Assembly: GCA_964396335.1 (NCBI GenBank)
Contig: CAYNEX010000025.1
Span: 1 to 25,628 of the forward strand
DNA: 25,628 bases
Reading direction: 5' to 3'
Source: ZC4RG30 sp964396335
GTDB lineage: Bacteria > Pseudomonadota > Gammaproteobacteria > Steroidobacterales > Steroidobacteraceae
Shown: positions 14,027 through 24,384 of the stretch, in pieces
Layout: every line of letters begins with the position of its first letter
How positions within the stretch are numbered: the stretch's first letter is position 1
Program-made: the position numbers and the translations under genes
Notes under the pieces: generated by a model
Told to the model about the DNA's origin: nothing
Seen by the model: only the letters and a program-made list of their open reading frames with translations
Databases searched by the model: none

Positions 14027-16552
14027 GTGACAAAGAAACTGCTGGTGATCGGCAATGGCATGGTGGGGCAGCGGCTGCTGGAGAAGTTCGCCGGCGGCGG
14101 ACATGACTATGCCGTGACAGTGTTGTGCGAGGAGCCGCGGCCGGCCTATGACCGCGTGGGCCTGACCAGCTTCTTCAGCGGCAGGAGCGCCGAGGACCTT
14201 TCACTGGTGCCCGAAGGTTTCTTCGAGAACAGCGGCATCACGCTGCACCTGAACGAGCGCGCCGAAAGCATCGACCGCGCCGCGCGCCAGGTCACGACTT
14301 CCACCGGGCGCGTGCTGGAGTATGACCGCCTGGTGCTGGCCACCGGTTCCTATCCGTTCGTTCCGCCGATCCCGGGACGCGAACGGCCGCATTGCTTCGT
14401 GTATCGCACCATCGATGACCTGGTCGCCATCCGCGAGGCCGCGCGCCATGCGCGCAGCGGCGCGGTGATCGGTGGCGGCCTGCTGGGGCTCGAGGCGGCC
14501 AAGGCGCTGGTGGACCTGGGCCTCGAGACGCATGTGGTCGAATTCGCGCCGCGGCTGATGGCGGTGCAGGTGGATGACGGAGGCGGCCGGGTGCTGCGCC
14601 GTCACATCGAGTCACTGGGCGTGCGCGTGCATACCGGCAAGTCCACCACCGCCATCGAGGCCGGCAGCGAACGCCAGCATGTGCTGCGCTTCGCCGATGG
14701 CCAGTCCGTCGAGACCGACATCGTGGTGTTTTCGGCCGGCATCCGGCCGCAGGATGCGCTGGCGCGCGCCGCCGGCATCGAAGTGGGGCCGCGCGGCGGC
14801 ATCGTCATCGACGACCACTGTCGCACCAGCGACCCGGATATCTTCGCGATCGGCGAATGCGCGCTGTGGGAGGGCAGGCTGTTCGGACTCGTGGCGCCCG
14901 GCTACCAGATGGCCGGAGCCGCCGCCTGCGCCTTGCTGGGCGATCTGTCGAAGCCCTTCCGCGGTGCCGACATGAGCACCAAGCTGAAGCTGATGGGCGT
15001 GGACGTGGCATCGCTGGGCGATGCGCACGCCGCCACGCCCGATGCGCAGTGCTGCACGCTGGTGGACGAGCGTGCCGGTGTCTACAAGAAGCTGGTGATC
15101 AGCGCCGATGGCAGGCGGCTGCTGGGCGGCATCCTGGTCGGCGACGCCGCCGACTACGGCACCTGGCTGCAGCTGATGCTGAACGCCATGCCGCTGCCGT
15201 CGCGGCCGGAATCGATGCTGGTGCCGGCAGCGGGGGAGGAAGCTTCCGCCGGCCTGGGCGTCGCGGCGCTGCCTGCCGGCGCGCAGATCTGTTCCTGCAA
15301 CAATGTCAGCAAGGGCGACATCTGTGCCGCGGTGGCGCAGGGCGTGGTGACGCTGGGTGGCATCAAGAAGGCCACCCGTGCCGCCAGTACCTGCGGCGGC
15401 TGCGGGCCACTGGTGACGCAGGTCATCAACGCCGAGCTGGCCGCGCGCGGCGTGCTGGTCAACAACCATCTCTGCGAGCATTTCCCGCATTCCCGCCAGG
15501 AACTGTTCCACCTTGTGCAGGTGGGGCGCATCACTTCCTTCGCGGAGCTGATCGCCAGGCACGGCAAGGGCCTGGGATGCGACATCTGCAAGCCCACCGT
15601 GGCCTCCATCCTGGCCTCGCAGCACAACGAGTTCGTGCTGAAGCCCGACAAGGCCGTGCTGCAGGACACGAACGACTACTACCTGGCCAACATGCAGAAG
15701 GATGGCAGCTATTCGGTGGTGCCGCGGGTGCCCGGCGGCGAGATCACGCCCGACAAGCTGCTGGTGATCGCGCAGGTGGCGCGCAAGTATGGCCTCTACA
15801 CCAAGATCACCGGCGGCCAGCGCATCGACCTGTTCGGCGCGCAGGTGAACCAGCTGCCGGAGATCTGGAGCGAGCTGATCGCGGCCGGATTCGAGTCCGG
15901 GCATGCCTATGGCAAGTCGCTGCGCACGGTGAAGAGCTGCGTCGGTTCGACCTGGTGCCGCTATGGCGTGCAGGATTCGGTCGGCTTCGCCATCGAGCTG
16001 GAGAACCGCTACAAGGGCCTGCGTTCACCGCACAAGATCAAGTTCGCGGTGTCCGGCTGCACCCGCGAGTGCGCCGAGGCGCAGAGCAAGGACGTGGGAA
16101 TCATCGCCACGGAGAAGGGCTGGAACCTCTATGTCTGCGGCAATGGCGGCATGAAACCGCGGCATGCGGATCTGCTGGCCGCCGACCTCGACCGCGACAC
16201 GCTGATCCGCTACGTCGATCGCTTCCTCATGTTCTACGTGCGGACGGCCGACCGCCTGCAGCGCACCTCGGTGTGGCTGGAGAACCTCGAAGGCGGGCTC
16301 GACTACGTGAAGAAGGTGGTATGCGAGGACAGCCTGGGAATTGCGGCGGAACTGGAGGCGGCGATGCAGCAGGTCATCGGTACCTACGAGTGTGAGTGGC
16401 GCAAGGCCGTGGAAGATCCTGCAGTGCGCCGGCGCTTCCGCCATTTCGTCAACAGCGACCGGCTGGACTCCAACATCGTGCTGGTGGAGGAGCGCGGCCA
16501 GCGCCGTCCGGCCACGCGCGACGAACGCGAACAGCTGAAGGTGAGCGCATGA
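14027..16552 (+). CDS. nirB: Assimilatory NAD(P)H nitrite reductase, large subunit
   Basis: This is an 841-residue protein with a GTG start at 14027, chosen because GGAG lies six bases upstream. A GTG at 14015 would add four residues. Domains in order are an N-terminal FAD/NADH oxidoreductase (LVIGNGMVGQRLLE, LATGSYPFVPPIPG, IGGGLLGLEAA) and a BFD-type [2Fe-2S] domain (C422, C424, C456, C459). The ferredoxin-like half and siroheme/[4Fe-4S] domain follow, with ligands C638, C644 (SCVGSTWCRYG), C678 and C682 (SGCTRECAEA). It reduces nitrite to ammonium with six electrons from NAD(P)H in the cytoplasm. The length matches typical NirB. It overlaps the next gene by ATGA. No siroheme-synthase (cysG/cobA) gene is in the window, so the cofactor must come from elsewhere. 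Confidence 0.96.
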   Translation: MTKKLLVIGNGMVGQRLLEKFAGGGHDYAVTVLCEEPRPAYDRVGLTSFFSGRSAEDLSLVPEGFFENSGITLHLNERAESIDRAARQVTTSTGRVLEYDRLVLATGSYPFVPPIPGRERPHCFVYRTIDDLVAIREAARHARSGAVIGGGLLGLEAAKALVDLGLETHVVEFAPRLMAVQVDDGGGRVLRRHIESLGVRVHTGKSTTAIEAGSERQHVLRFADGQSVETDIVVFSAGIRPQDALARAAGIEVGPRGGIVIDDHCRTSDPDIFAIGECALWEGRLFGLVAPGYQMAGAAACALLGDLSKPFRGADMSTKLKLMGVDVASLGDAHAATPDAQCCTLVDERAGVYKKLVISADGRRLLGGILVGDAADYGTWLQLMLNAMPLPSRPESMLVPAAGEEASAGLGVAALPAGAQICSCNNVSKGDICAAVAQGVVTLGGIKKATRAASTCGGCGPLVTQVINAELAARGVLVNNHLCEHFPHSRQELFHLVQVGRITSFAELIARHGKGLGCDICKPTVASILASQHNEFVLKPDKAVLQDTNDYYLANMQKDGSYSVVPRVPGGEITPDKLLVIAQVARKYGLYTKITGGQRIDLFGAQVNQLPEIWSELIAAGFESGHAYGKSLRTVKSCVGSTWCRYGVQDSVGFAIELENRYKGLRSPHKIKFAVSGCTRECAEAQSKDVGIIATEKGWNLYVCGNGGMKPRHADLLAADLDRDTLIRYVDRFLMFYVRTADRLQRTSVWLENLEGGLDYVKKVVCEDSLGIAAELEAAMQQVIGTYECEWRKAVEDPAVRRRFRHFVNSDRLDSNIVLVEERGQRRPATRDEREQLKVSA

Positions 16553-18099
16553 GTCCGGGCAAGCGGCATTTTGTCTGTGGCCTCGATGACATCCTGGATG
16601 GCGCCGGGGTCTGTGCACTGGTGGATGGCGAACAGGTGGCGCTGTTCCGCGTGGGCGACGAGGTCTTCACGGTGGAGAATCGTGATCCCTTCAGTGCCGC
16701 CAATGTCATCTCGCGCGGCCTGGTCGGCGACCTGGGCGGCCAGCTGGTGGTGGCTTCACCGGTCTACAAGCAGCATTTCAACCTGCGCAGCGGGCGTTGC
16801 CTGGAGGACGAGGCGGTGTCGCTGCGGACCTGGCCGTGCGGGCTGCTGGACGGCCGCATCTGGGTCGAGTCGCAGGTGCAGTCGCAGGCCAGCGCCCGCG
16901 GCCGGCGCCGCCTGGTGGTGGTCGGCAACGGCATGGCGGCGATGCGCACCGTCGAGGAACTGCTGCAGCTGGCCGGCGATGAATACCAGATCACCGTGTT
17001 CGGCGCCGAACCGCGCGGCAATTACAACCGCATCCTGCTTTCGCCGCTGCTGGCCGGTGAAACCCGGCGTGAAAGCATCATGCTGCATCCGCTGGAGTGG
17101 TATCGCGAGAAAGGCATCACGCTGCATGCCGGTGACCCGGTGGTCAGCATCGACCGGCGCAGCAAGCGGGTGATTTCCGCCGCGGGCGTGGTGGCCGGCT
17201 ACGACCGGCTGCTGCTGGCCACCGGCTCGGACCCGGTGCGCCTGAAGGTGACCGGCCATGACCTGCCCGGCGTGTTCTGTTTCCGCAGCATCGACGATGT
17301 GGACGGCATGTTGGAGCAGGCCGGCAGGGCGCGCCGCGCCGTGGTCATCGGTGGCGGGCTGCTGGGACTCGAGGCCGCTTCCGGCCTGGCCAAGCATGGC
17401 CTCGCCGTCACGGTGGTGCATCTGCGCGATCGCGTGATGGATCGCCAGCTTGACGCCGAAGCGGCAGCCCTGCTGCGCCAGTCCATGGAGGCGCGCGGCA
17501 TCCGCTTCTGCATGTCGGCGCGCACGGCCGCGTTCGAGGGCGAGGGCAGGGTGCAGCAGGTCCGCATGGAGGACGGCCGGGTGATCGAGGCCGACCTGGT
17601 GGTGGTGGCGGCGGGCATCACGCCGCGCACCGGGCTGGCGCGCGAATGCGGCCTGCATTGCGACCGCGGCATCCTGGTCGATGACACGCTGCAGACCTTC
17701 GATCCTTCCATCTACGCGGTGGGCGAGTGTGTGCAGCACCGTGGCACCACCTATGGCCTGGTGGCGCCGCTGTGGGAGCAGGCGCGGGTCTGTGCCGCGC
17801 ACCTGGCCGAGCGCGGCGTGACGCGCTTCCGCGGCAGCAGGCCGTCCTCGCAGCTGAAGGTCAGCGGCATCGACGTGTTCTCCGCCGGGGACATCAGCCA
17901 GCTGCGCAGCGCCGATTCGATCCGCTTCGCCGATCCGGCCGCCGGCGTCTACAAACGGCTGTGGCTGCGCGACAACCGCGTGCTGGCGGCCGTGCTGTTC
18001 GGCGACACCAGCGCCGCGGCGCAGCTGGCCGAGCTGATCGAGACACAGCGGGACGTGTCGACATTGCGTGAGACGCTGCTGCTGGGTGAAACGGCATGA
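16549..18099 (+). CDS. NirD-like small subunit fused to FAD/NADH reductase
   Basis: This is a 516-residue fusion. Residues 1-107 are NirD-like (Rieske fold), starting HFVCGLDDILDGAGVCALVDG. The Rieske iron ligands are absent: NRDPFS and SPVYKQHF stand where CxH and CxxH would be, as in known NirD subunits. Residues about 120-515 are a second pyridine-nucleotide-disulphide reductase module (LVVVGNGMAAMRTVEE, LLLATGS, IGGGLLGLEAASGL, YAVGECV), homologous to the NirB N-terminus but without BFD or siroheme domains. It probably serves as the nitrite-reductase small subunit and also as NADH-to-nitrate-reductase electron donor, a job done by NasC/NasB-type reductases elsewhere (inference). It overlaps nirB upstream and nasA downstream by ATGA, so all three are coupled. 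Confidence 0.85.
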   Translation: MSPGKRHFVCGLDDILDGAGVCALVDGEQVALFRVGDEVFTVENRDPFSAANVISRGLVGDLGGQLVVASPVYKQHFNLRSGRCLEDEAVSLRTWPCGLLDGRIWVESQVQSQASARGRRRLVVVGNGMAAMRTVEELLQLAGDEYQITVFGAEPRGNYNRILLSPLLAGETRRESIMLHPLEWYREKGITLHAGDPVVSIDRRSKRVISAAGVVAGYDRLLLATGSDPVRLKVTGHDLPGVFCFRSIDDVDGMLEQAGRARRAVVIGGGLLGLEAASGLAKHGLAVTVVHLRDRVMDRQLDAEAAALLRQSMEARGIRFCMSARTAAFEGEGRVQQVRMEDGRVIEADLVVVAAGITPRTGLARECGLHCDRGILVDDTLQTFDPSIYAVGECVQHRGTTYGLVAPLWEQARVCAAHLAERGVTRFRGSRPSSQLKVSGIDVFSAGDISQLRSADSIRFADPAAGVYKRLWLRDNRVLAAVLFGDTSAAAQLAELIETQRDVSTLRETLLLGETA

Positions 18100-20792
18100 A
18101 TGCAACGAACATGGGCCCTGCGCGCGTGACGCGCACCACCTGTCCCTACTGCGGTGTCGGCTGCGGTGTGCTGGCCGAACGCACGCCGGCGGGCATCAGC
18201 GTGCGCGGTGATCCGGAGCATCCGGCCAATCGCGGCCGCCTGTGTTCCAAGGGCACCGCGCTGGCGGCCACGCTGGGTGAAGCCGGGCGGCTGCTGCGCC
18301 CCGAAGTGGATGGCGTGCCGACGGGCTGGGATGCCGCGCTGGGTGCCGTGGCGTCGCGGCTGTCGGATTGCATCCGCGAGCATGGACCGGAATCGGTGGC
18401 CTTCTATGTCTCCGGGCAGCTGCTCACCGAGGACTACTACGTCGTCAACAAGCTGGTGAAGGGTTACCTCGGTACCGCCAACATCGACACCAACTCGCGG
18501 CTGTGCATGGCCTCGGCGGTGGCCGGCCATGTGCGCGCCTTCGGCGAGGATGTGGTCCCGGTGGAATACACCGACCTCGAATCGGCCGACCTGATCGTGC
18601 TGGTGGGTTCGAACCTGGCCTGGTGCCATCCGGTGCTGATGCAGCGGATCCAGGCCGCGCGCGCCGAACGGCCGCAGATGAAGCTGGTGGTGATCGACCC
18701 ACGTCGCACCGCCACCTGCGATGGCGCGGACCTGCACCTGCCGCTGCGCAGTGGTACCGACGTGATGCTGTTCAATGGCCTGCTGGCCTGGCTGGCCGAC
18801 CAGGGGCATGTGGATGCCCCCTTCGTGGCCGAACACACCAACGGACTGGAACAGGCCCTGGATGCGGCACGTGTGGCCTGCAGTGACATCGCCGCCACGG
18901 CGCAGATCTGCGGCCTCGATGCGGCGCTGGTGGAGCGGTTCTTCTCGCTGTTCGCCGCCAGGGAGCGGGTGGTGACGCTGTTCTCGCAGGGCGTGAACCA
19001 GTCCTCGGCCGGCACCGACAAGGTCAACAGCATCATCAACTGCCACCTGTTCACCGGCCGCATCGGCCGCGAGGGCATGGGGCCGTTCTCGATCACCGGC
19101 CAGCCCAATGCCATGGGCGGGCGTGAAGTGGGTGGACTGGCGACACAGCTGGCGGCGCACCTGGCGTTGAACAATTCCGAACATCGATCGGCGCTGCAGG
19201 AGTTCTGGCAGTCACCGCGCATCGCATGCAGACCGGGCCTGAAGGCGGTGGAACTGTTCCAGGCCATTGATGCGGGCCGCGTGAAGGCGGTGTGGATCAT
19301 GGCCACCAACCCGGTGGTCAGCCTGCCGGATGCGGACCTGGTGCGGCGCGCATTGCAGCGCTGCCCGCTGGTGATCGTTTCCGACTGCGTGGGCTCCAAC
19401 GACACGCTGCCGCTGGCGCATATCCGCCTGCCGGCGGCGGGCTGGGGCGAAAAGGACGGCACCGTCACCAACTCCGATCGCCATGTATCGCGCCAGCGGG
19501 CCTTCCTGCCTCTGCCGGGAGAGGCGAAGCCGGACTGGTGGATCATCGCCGGCGTGGCGCGGCGCATGGGGTTTGCCAGCGGCTTCGACTACGCGGGACC
19601 GGAACAGATCTTCGACGAATACGCGCGCCTCACCGCGATCTCACGCGATTTCGGCATGCAGCTGGACCTCACCGGCTTCGCAGGCCTCGGGCTGCAGCAG
19701 TACGACGACCTGCCAGCCACCCAATGGCCCGTGCCGGGCAAGGGCAGGCGCCCCTTCGCGGATGGCCGCTTCCCCACCGCCGATGGTCGCGCGCGCTTCG
19801 TCGCCACCCCGGCGCGCGCCCCCCGCCATGCGCCATCCCCTGAATATCCACTGGTGCTGAACACCGGCCGCATCCGCGACCAGTGGCACACGATGACCCG
19901 CACGGCGCGCGCGCCACAGCTCAATGCGCATGAGCCCGAGCCCTTCGTGGACGCACATCCTCAGGACCTGGCCGCGATCGGCGTCGCGCCCGGCGAGCTG
20001 GTGCGTGTCGTGTCACGCTGGGGGCAGGCGATGGCGCGTGTCCGCAGCAGCGGCGACATGCCGCCCGGCATGCTGTTCATGCCCATCCACTGGAGCGAGC
20101 AGTTCGCCCGGGGCGGGCGCATCGGTGCCGCGGTCAATCCGGTGGTGGATGCACTGTCAGGAGAACCGGAGTTCAAGCACACGCCGGTGCGGCTGGAGAA
20201 AGTGGCGGTGGCGTGGCGTGGTTTCCTGCTGTCCCGCGGTCGCGTGCAGCCGCCGGCATGCACCTGGTGGGCCGTCTCGCAGGGCGAGGGCGTGGTGCGG
20301 ATGGAATTCGCCGGCAACGCAGAAGTGCGTCCCGACGCGGCATGGCTGCGGCAGGCGCTGCCCGATTCGCAGCATGCCGAATGGATCGAGTACCACGATG
20401 TGGCCAGCGGCCACTACCGCGTTGCACTGGTGTGCGACGGGCGGCTGCTCGCCTGCATGATGATCACTTCCGGCAGCGCGCAACTGCCACCGCCGGCATG
20501 GTTGTCCTCGCTGTTTGCATCCACCTCACCACTGGATGCAGCCGATCGCCGCTGCCTGCTGCGGGGGCGCCGGCAGGACGCCCCCGATCCGGGCGCCACG
20601 GTCTGCGCCTGCTTCGCCGTGGGCAGCAACGCCATCGCCGTGGCCGTGCAGGGCGGGTGTGCTTCGCTGGACGCCATCGGCCGCAAGCTGCGCGCCGGGA
20701 CCAACTGCGGATCCTGCGGGCCGGAGATCCAGCGCCTGATCGATGCCGGCACAGCGTCGCGGGCCGCTGCGGAACCGGCGCTGGCCGGATAG
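18096..20792 (+). CDS. nasA: Assimilatory nitrate reductase, catalytic subunit
   Basis: This is an 898-residue molybdopterin oxidoreductase. The N-terminal [4Fe-4S] site has C16, C19, C23 and C50 (TTCPYCGVGC, GRLCSKG). The Mo-bisMGD core follows with NIDTNSRLCMASAV, which carries the candidate Mo-ligand Cys, then VLVGSNLAWCHPV, VVIDPRRTATCDGAD and GQPNAMGGREVGG. The dinucleotide-binding C-terminal domain includes LNTGRIRDQWHTMTRTARAP. A C-terminal BFD-like [2Fe-2S] motif (C837, C839, C871, C874) matches the extra cluster of Klebsiella-type NasA. It has no TAT signal, so it is cytoplasmic. It reduces nitrate to nitrite with electrons from the upstream reductase. The symbol follows Klebsiella naming; it is called nasC in Pseudomonas. 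It is the last gene of the operon. Confidence 0.95.
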   Translation: MNATNMGPARVTRTTCPYCGVGCGVLAERTPAGISVRGDPEHPANRGRLCSKGTALAATLGEAGRLLRPEVDGVPTGWDAALGAVASRLSDCIREHGPESVAFYVSGQLLTEDYYVVNKLVKGYLGTANIDTNSRLCMASAVAGHVRAFGEDVVPVEYTDLESADLIVLVGSNLAWCHPVLMQRIQAARAERPQMKLVVIDPRRTATCDGADLHLPLRSGTDVMLFNGLLAWLADQGHVDAPFVAEHTNGLEQALDAARVACSDIAATAQICGLDAALVERFFSLFAARERVVTLFSQGVNQSSAGTDKVNSIINCHLFTGRIGREGMGPFSITGQPNAMGGREVGGLATQLAAHLALNNSEHRSALQEFWQSPRIACRPGLKAVELFQAIDAGRVKAVWIMATNPVVSLPDADLVRRALQRCPLVIVSDCVGSNDTLPLAHIRLPAAGWGEKDGTVTNSDRHVSRQRAFLPLPGEAKPDWWIIAGVARRMGFASGFDYAGPEQIFDEYARLTAISRDFGMQLDLTGFAGLGLQQYDDLPATQWPVPGKGRRPFADGRFPTADGRARFVATPARAPRHAPSPEYPLVLNTGRIRDQWHTMTRTARAPQLNAHEPEPFVDAHPQDLAAIGVAPGELVRVVSRWGQAMARVRSSGDMPPGMLFMPIHWSEQFARGGRIGAAVNPVVDALSGEPEFKHTPVRLEKVAVAWRGFLLSRGRVQPPACTWWAVSQGEGVVRMEFAGNAEVRPDAAWLRQALPDSQHAEWIEYHDVASGHYRVALVCDGRLLACMMITSGSAQLPPPAWLSSLFASTSPLDAADRRCLLRGRRQDAPDPGATVCACFAVGSNAIAVAVQGGCASLDAIGRKLRAGTNCGSCGPEIQRLIDAGTASRAAAEPALAG

Positions 20793-20804
20793 GGGGGCAG
20801 GTCA

Positions 20805-20834
20805 TTGACCCGGTCGGGACGCCGCCCTTAGCCT
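20805..20834 (+). promoter_or_regulatory. Possible sigma-70-type promoter for the beta-barrel gene
   Basis: TTGACC (20805-20810), 18 bases, TAGCCT (20829-20834) lies 28 bases before the ATG at 20863. The -35 is good and the -10 is weak. It begins 12 bases after the nasA stop, and no T-tract terminator separates nasA from the next gene, so read-through is also possible. Confidence 0.4.
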
Positions 20835-20862
20835 TCCGGCAAGGTCTCCGGGGAGCCAGGGA

Positions 20863-21538
20863 ATGCGCCTTCATCGCCAGCTGCTCATCCTGTCCGCCGC
20901 GCTGTTGGCCGGCGTGTTGCCCGCCGCTGCACAGAATGCCTCCAGCCAGCACGACGCGGCGCCGGTCTGGCTGGGCGTCGGCCTGGGCCATGGCACCTTC
21001 CGTTCGCTCGATCCGGCACCTTCTGCCGGACGCGAAGGCCTGGTGGCCAGTCTCGAGTTCGGCTATCGCCTGAACCGCGACTTCGGTGTGGGCCTCGAGG
21101 TGAGTGGCTTGCTGCCCTTCAGCGGCTGCAGCCAGTGGGAATGCGGCGAGAGCCGGGCCGACTTCGCGCCGGATTTCAGCCGTTTCTCCGCCTTTGCCGA
21201 ATATCGGCCGGGGCGCACCGGCCTCAGGCTGCGCGCCGGCCTCGGCATGTCACGCTTCTGCTATCGCAGCCACTGGTCCGATTCCGCGTGGTCGTGGTTC
21301 GACGCGCTGATGGTGGTGCTGGTGGACGAAGACCACGACTTCGGCAGCGGCGCGATGCGCTGTGATGCCGCCCAGCGGGCGCTGGGTGGTTCGGTGTCGG
21401 TGTCCTATGACTGGGCGCTGAAACGCGCGCCGGCCACGATGGGCGTGCGGCTCAGCGCCGAGGCGGCCAACTACAAGGGCGAACCGCGCGTCGACATGCC
21501 GGCGTTCCGGCATCGCGCGGTGATGATGAGCCTGCACT

Positions 21539-21552
<14 letters not shown>
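20863..21552 (+). CDS. Predicted outer-membrane beta-barrel protein, function unknown
   Basis: This is a 229-residue protein. Residues 1-23 are a Sec signal ending AAA, with predicted cleavage before Q24. The mature part alternates amphipathic strands and polar turns (VWLGVGLGHGTF, LVASLEFGYRLNRDFGVGLEVSGL, FAEYRPGRTGLRLRAGLGMS, LGGSVSVSYDWAL, MGVRLSAEAANY, AVMMSLHFTMQ), like a small eight-strand OmpA/OmpW-type barrel. Four cysteines (C89, C94, C133, C167) could form two disulphides in the periplasm or in surface loops. The last residue is Gln and not the usual aromatic. GGGAG lies seven bases before the ATG. The 3' end overlaps glpK by 14 bases. I do not recognise a specific family. Confidence 0.7.
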
Positions 21553-23013
<1,461 letters not shown>

Positions 23014-23017
<4 letters not shown>

Positions 23018-23652
23018 TGCAGCTTGCCGTAATCCACCAGCTTGTCGAAGTACCCGGTCACCGTGAGTTCGATGGAGATCGGCTCCTGGCTGGTGTTCAG
23101 CCAGTACCAGCCATGCTCTCCGTCGAAGGGCGCGACCAGCGAACCGCTGCGGCCGGTGATGCCTTCTTCCTGGCCGGCTTCCTCGTAACGCACCCAGAAA
23201 TTCTTGCCGCGTGCCGGATCGTGGCCGTGGAAATCCACATAGGCCTCGCCGTCGAGCACCTTCCAGCTGTAGACGATGGCCTTGGCCTTCTTCATCACCA
23301 CCTTCACTTCGGTGCGGCCGTCGAAATCGAGCTGGACGCGCAGCGTCTCGGTCTTCGGCGGTGAATCCTCGAGCTGGCTCACGGCCGGATTGGGCAGCGG
23401 CAGCGGCGTCATCGCATCGGATGCGGCGGAGGCGTCGATGTCGTCATTGCCGCCGATGACATCGTCGATGGTGGTGTCACCATGGTCATCGGCATTGATG
23501 GCCGTCAGGCCCAGCACCCTGCCGACACCGGTGGGGTCGCGGCCGTATTCGGCCGGCAGCACCACGGTGAGCAGCAGCACGATGGCGACCGCGGCCGCGA
23601 CCAGCAGCCACTTGAGCGTGCGACGGCGTTCCGACGGGGGGACTGGACTCAT
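23014..23652 (-). CDS. Single-pass membrane anchor protein of unknown function
   Basis: This is a 212-residue protein. A short basic N-terminus (SERRRTLK) precedes one TM helix (about 14-33), giving an N-in topology with the bulk in the periplasm. An acidic low-complexity segment (about 52-80: NADDHGDTTIDDVIGGNDDID) leads to a C-terminal beta-rich domain (about 100-210: KTETLRVQLDFDGRTEVKVVMKKAK, YVDFHGHDP, GEHGWYWLNTSQEPISIELTVTGYFDKL) that looks like a small beta sandwich. AGGAG precedes the ATG. It sits 13 bases after the HupE-like gene and overlaps glpK, so the four genes share an operon. I recognise the pairing with HupE/UreJ-like proteins but not a proven function. Confidence 0.75.
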
Positions 23653-23665
23653 CTGGATCTCCTCT

Positions 23666-24349
23666 TCAGGCGAGCAGGTAGCCCGCCAGCTGGTAACCGG
23701 CGAGCAGGAAACCCGCCGCCATCAGGGCTGCGTTGGCCGGCACGATGGCGCGGCTGAAGCCCGGTGTAGAACGCCACAGCGCGAACAGCAGCACCATCAC
23801 CGCCAGCGCGGCCAGCTGGCCCAGTTCGACGCCGACGTTGAAGGACACGAGGTTGGCTACCAGGCCATCCTCGGAAGGCCTGAGCTCCTGTACCTTGGTG
23901 GCCAGTCCCAGTCCATGCACCAGGCCGAAGCCGAACACGGCGGCGCGACTGTCGAAGTTCAATCCCAGCGCCCGCAGCCCGCCGATGTTCTCGAAGCCCT
24001 TGTAGACCACCGACAGGCCGATGGCGGCATCGACCAGGTGGGCATCGGCCTGCCAGCCGGCCAGCACCGCGCCCAGCAGGGTGATGGTGTGGCCGAGGGC
24101 GAACAGCGTGGCATACACGGCCACGTCGCGCAGCCGGTAGAGCAGGAAGATCACGCCGGCGAGGAAGGCGAGGTGGTCGTAGCCGGTGACCATGTGCTTG
24201 GCGCCGAGGTAGGCGAAGGGTCCCGGATGCGCGCCGCGCACGCTCATCACGAATTCCGCATCGTGGCCGGAAACCCCATGTGCCATGGCCGCCGCGGGCA
24301 GCAGCAGCGCAAGCAGTGGAACCAGCAGTGAAGTGGCGGGTTTCGGCAT
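23666..24349 (-). CDS. HupE/UreJ-like membrane protein
   Basis: This is a 227-residue protein from the ATG at 24349, where the signal-like MPKPATSLLVPLLALLLPAA begins. An ATG at 24361 would add four residues, and neither start has a clear ribosome binding site. After the AMA-H cleavage site, His appears at the new N-terminus (AHGVSGHD). Six or so TM helices follow, with the family motif MVTGYDHLAFLAGVIF and FALGHTITLLGAV. HGLGLATKVQEL and FNVGVELGQLAAL come later. The conserved His/Asp residues in membrane segments recall the nickel/cobalt permease-like HupE/UreJ group, but transport of a metal is not shown for this branch. It starts 35 bases after the ggpS stop. Confidence 0.8.
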   Translation of the reverse strand: MPKPATSLLVPLLALLLPAAAMAHGVSGHDAEFVMSVRGAHPGPFAYLGAKHMVTGYDHLAFLAGVIFLLYRLRDVAVYATLFALGHTITLLGAVLAGWQADAHLVDAAIGLSVVYKGFENIGGLRALGLNFDSRAAVFGFGLVHGLGLATKVQELRPSEDGLVANLVSFNVGVELGQLAALAVMVLLFALWRSTPGFSRAIVPANAALMAAGFLLAGYQLAGYLLA

Positions 24350-24384
24350 GCGTGCAAGCATGCCATGGATCGACACGCGGGACT

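Noticed and set aside
14612..15904. Long minus-strand open frame inside nirB, with similar frames opposite the NirD fusion and nasA
   Set aside because: Each lies wholly or mainly within a gene carrying intact cofactor ligands on the other strand. The translated products are compositional artefacts.
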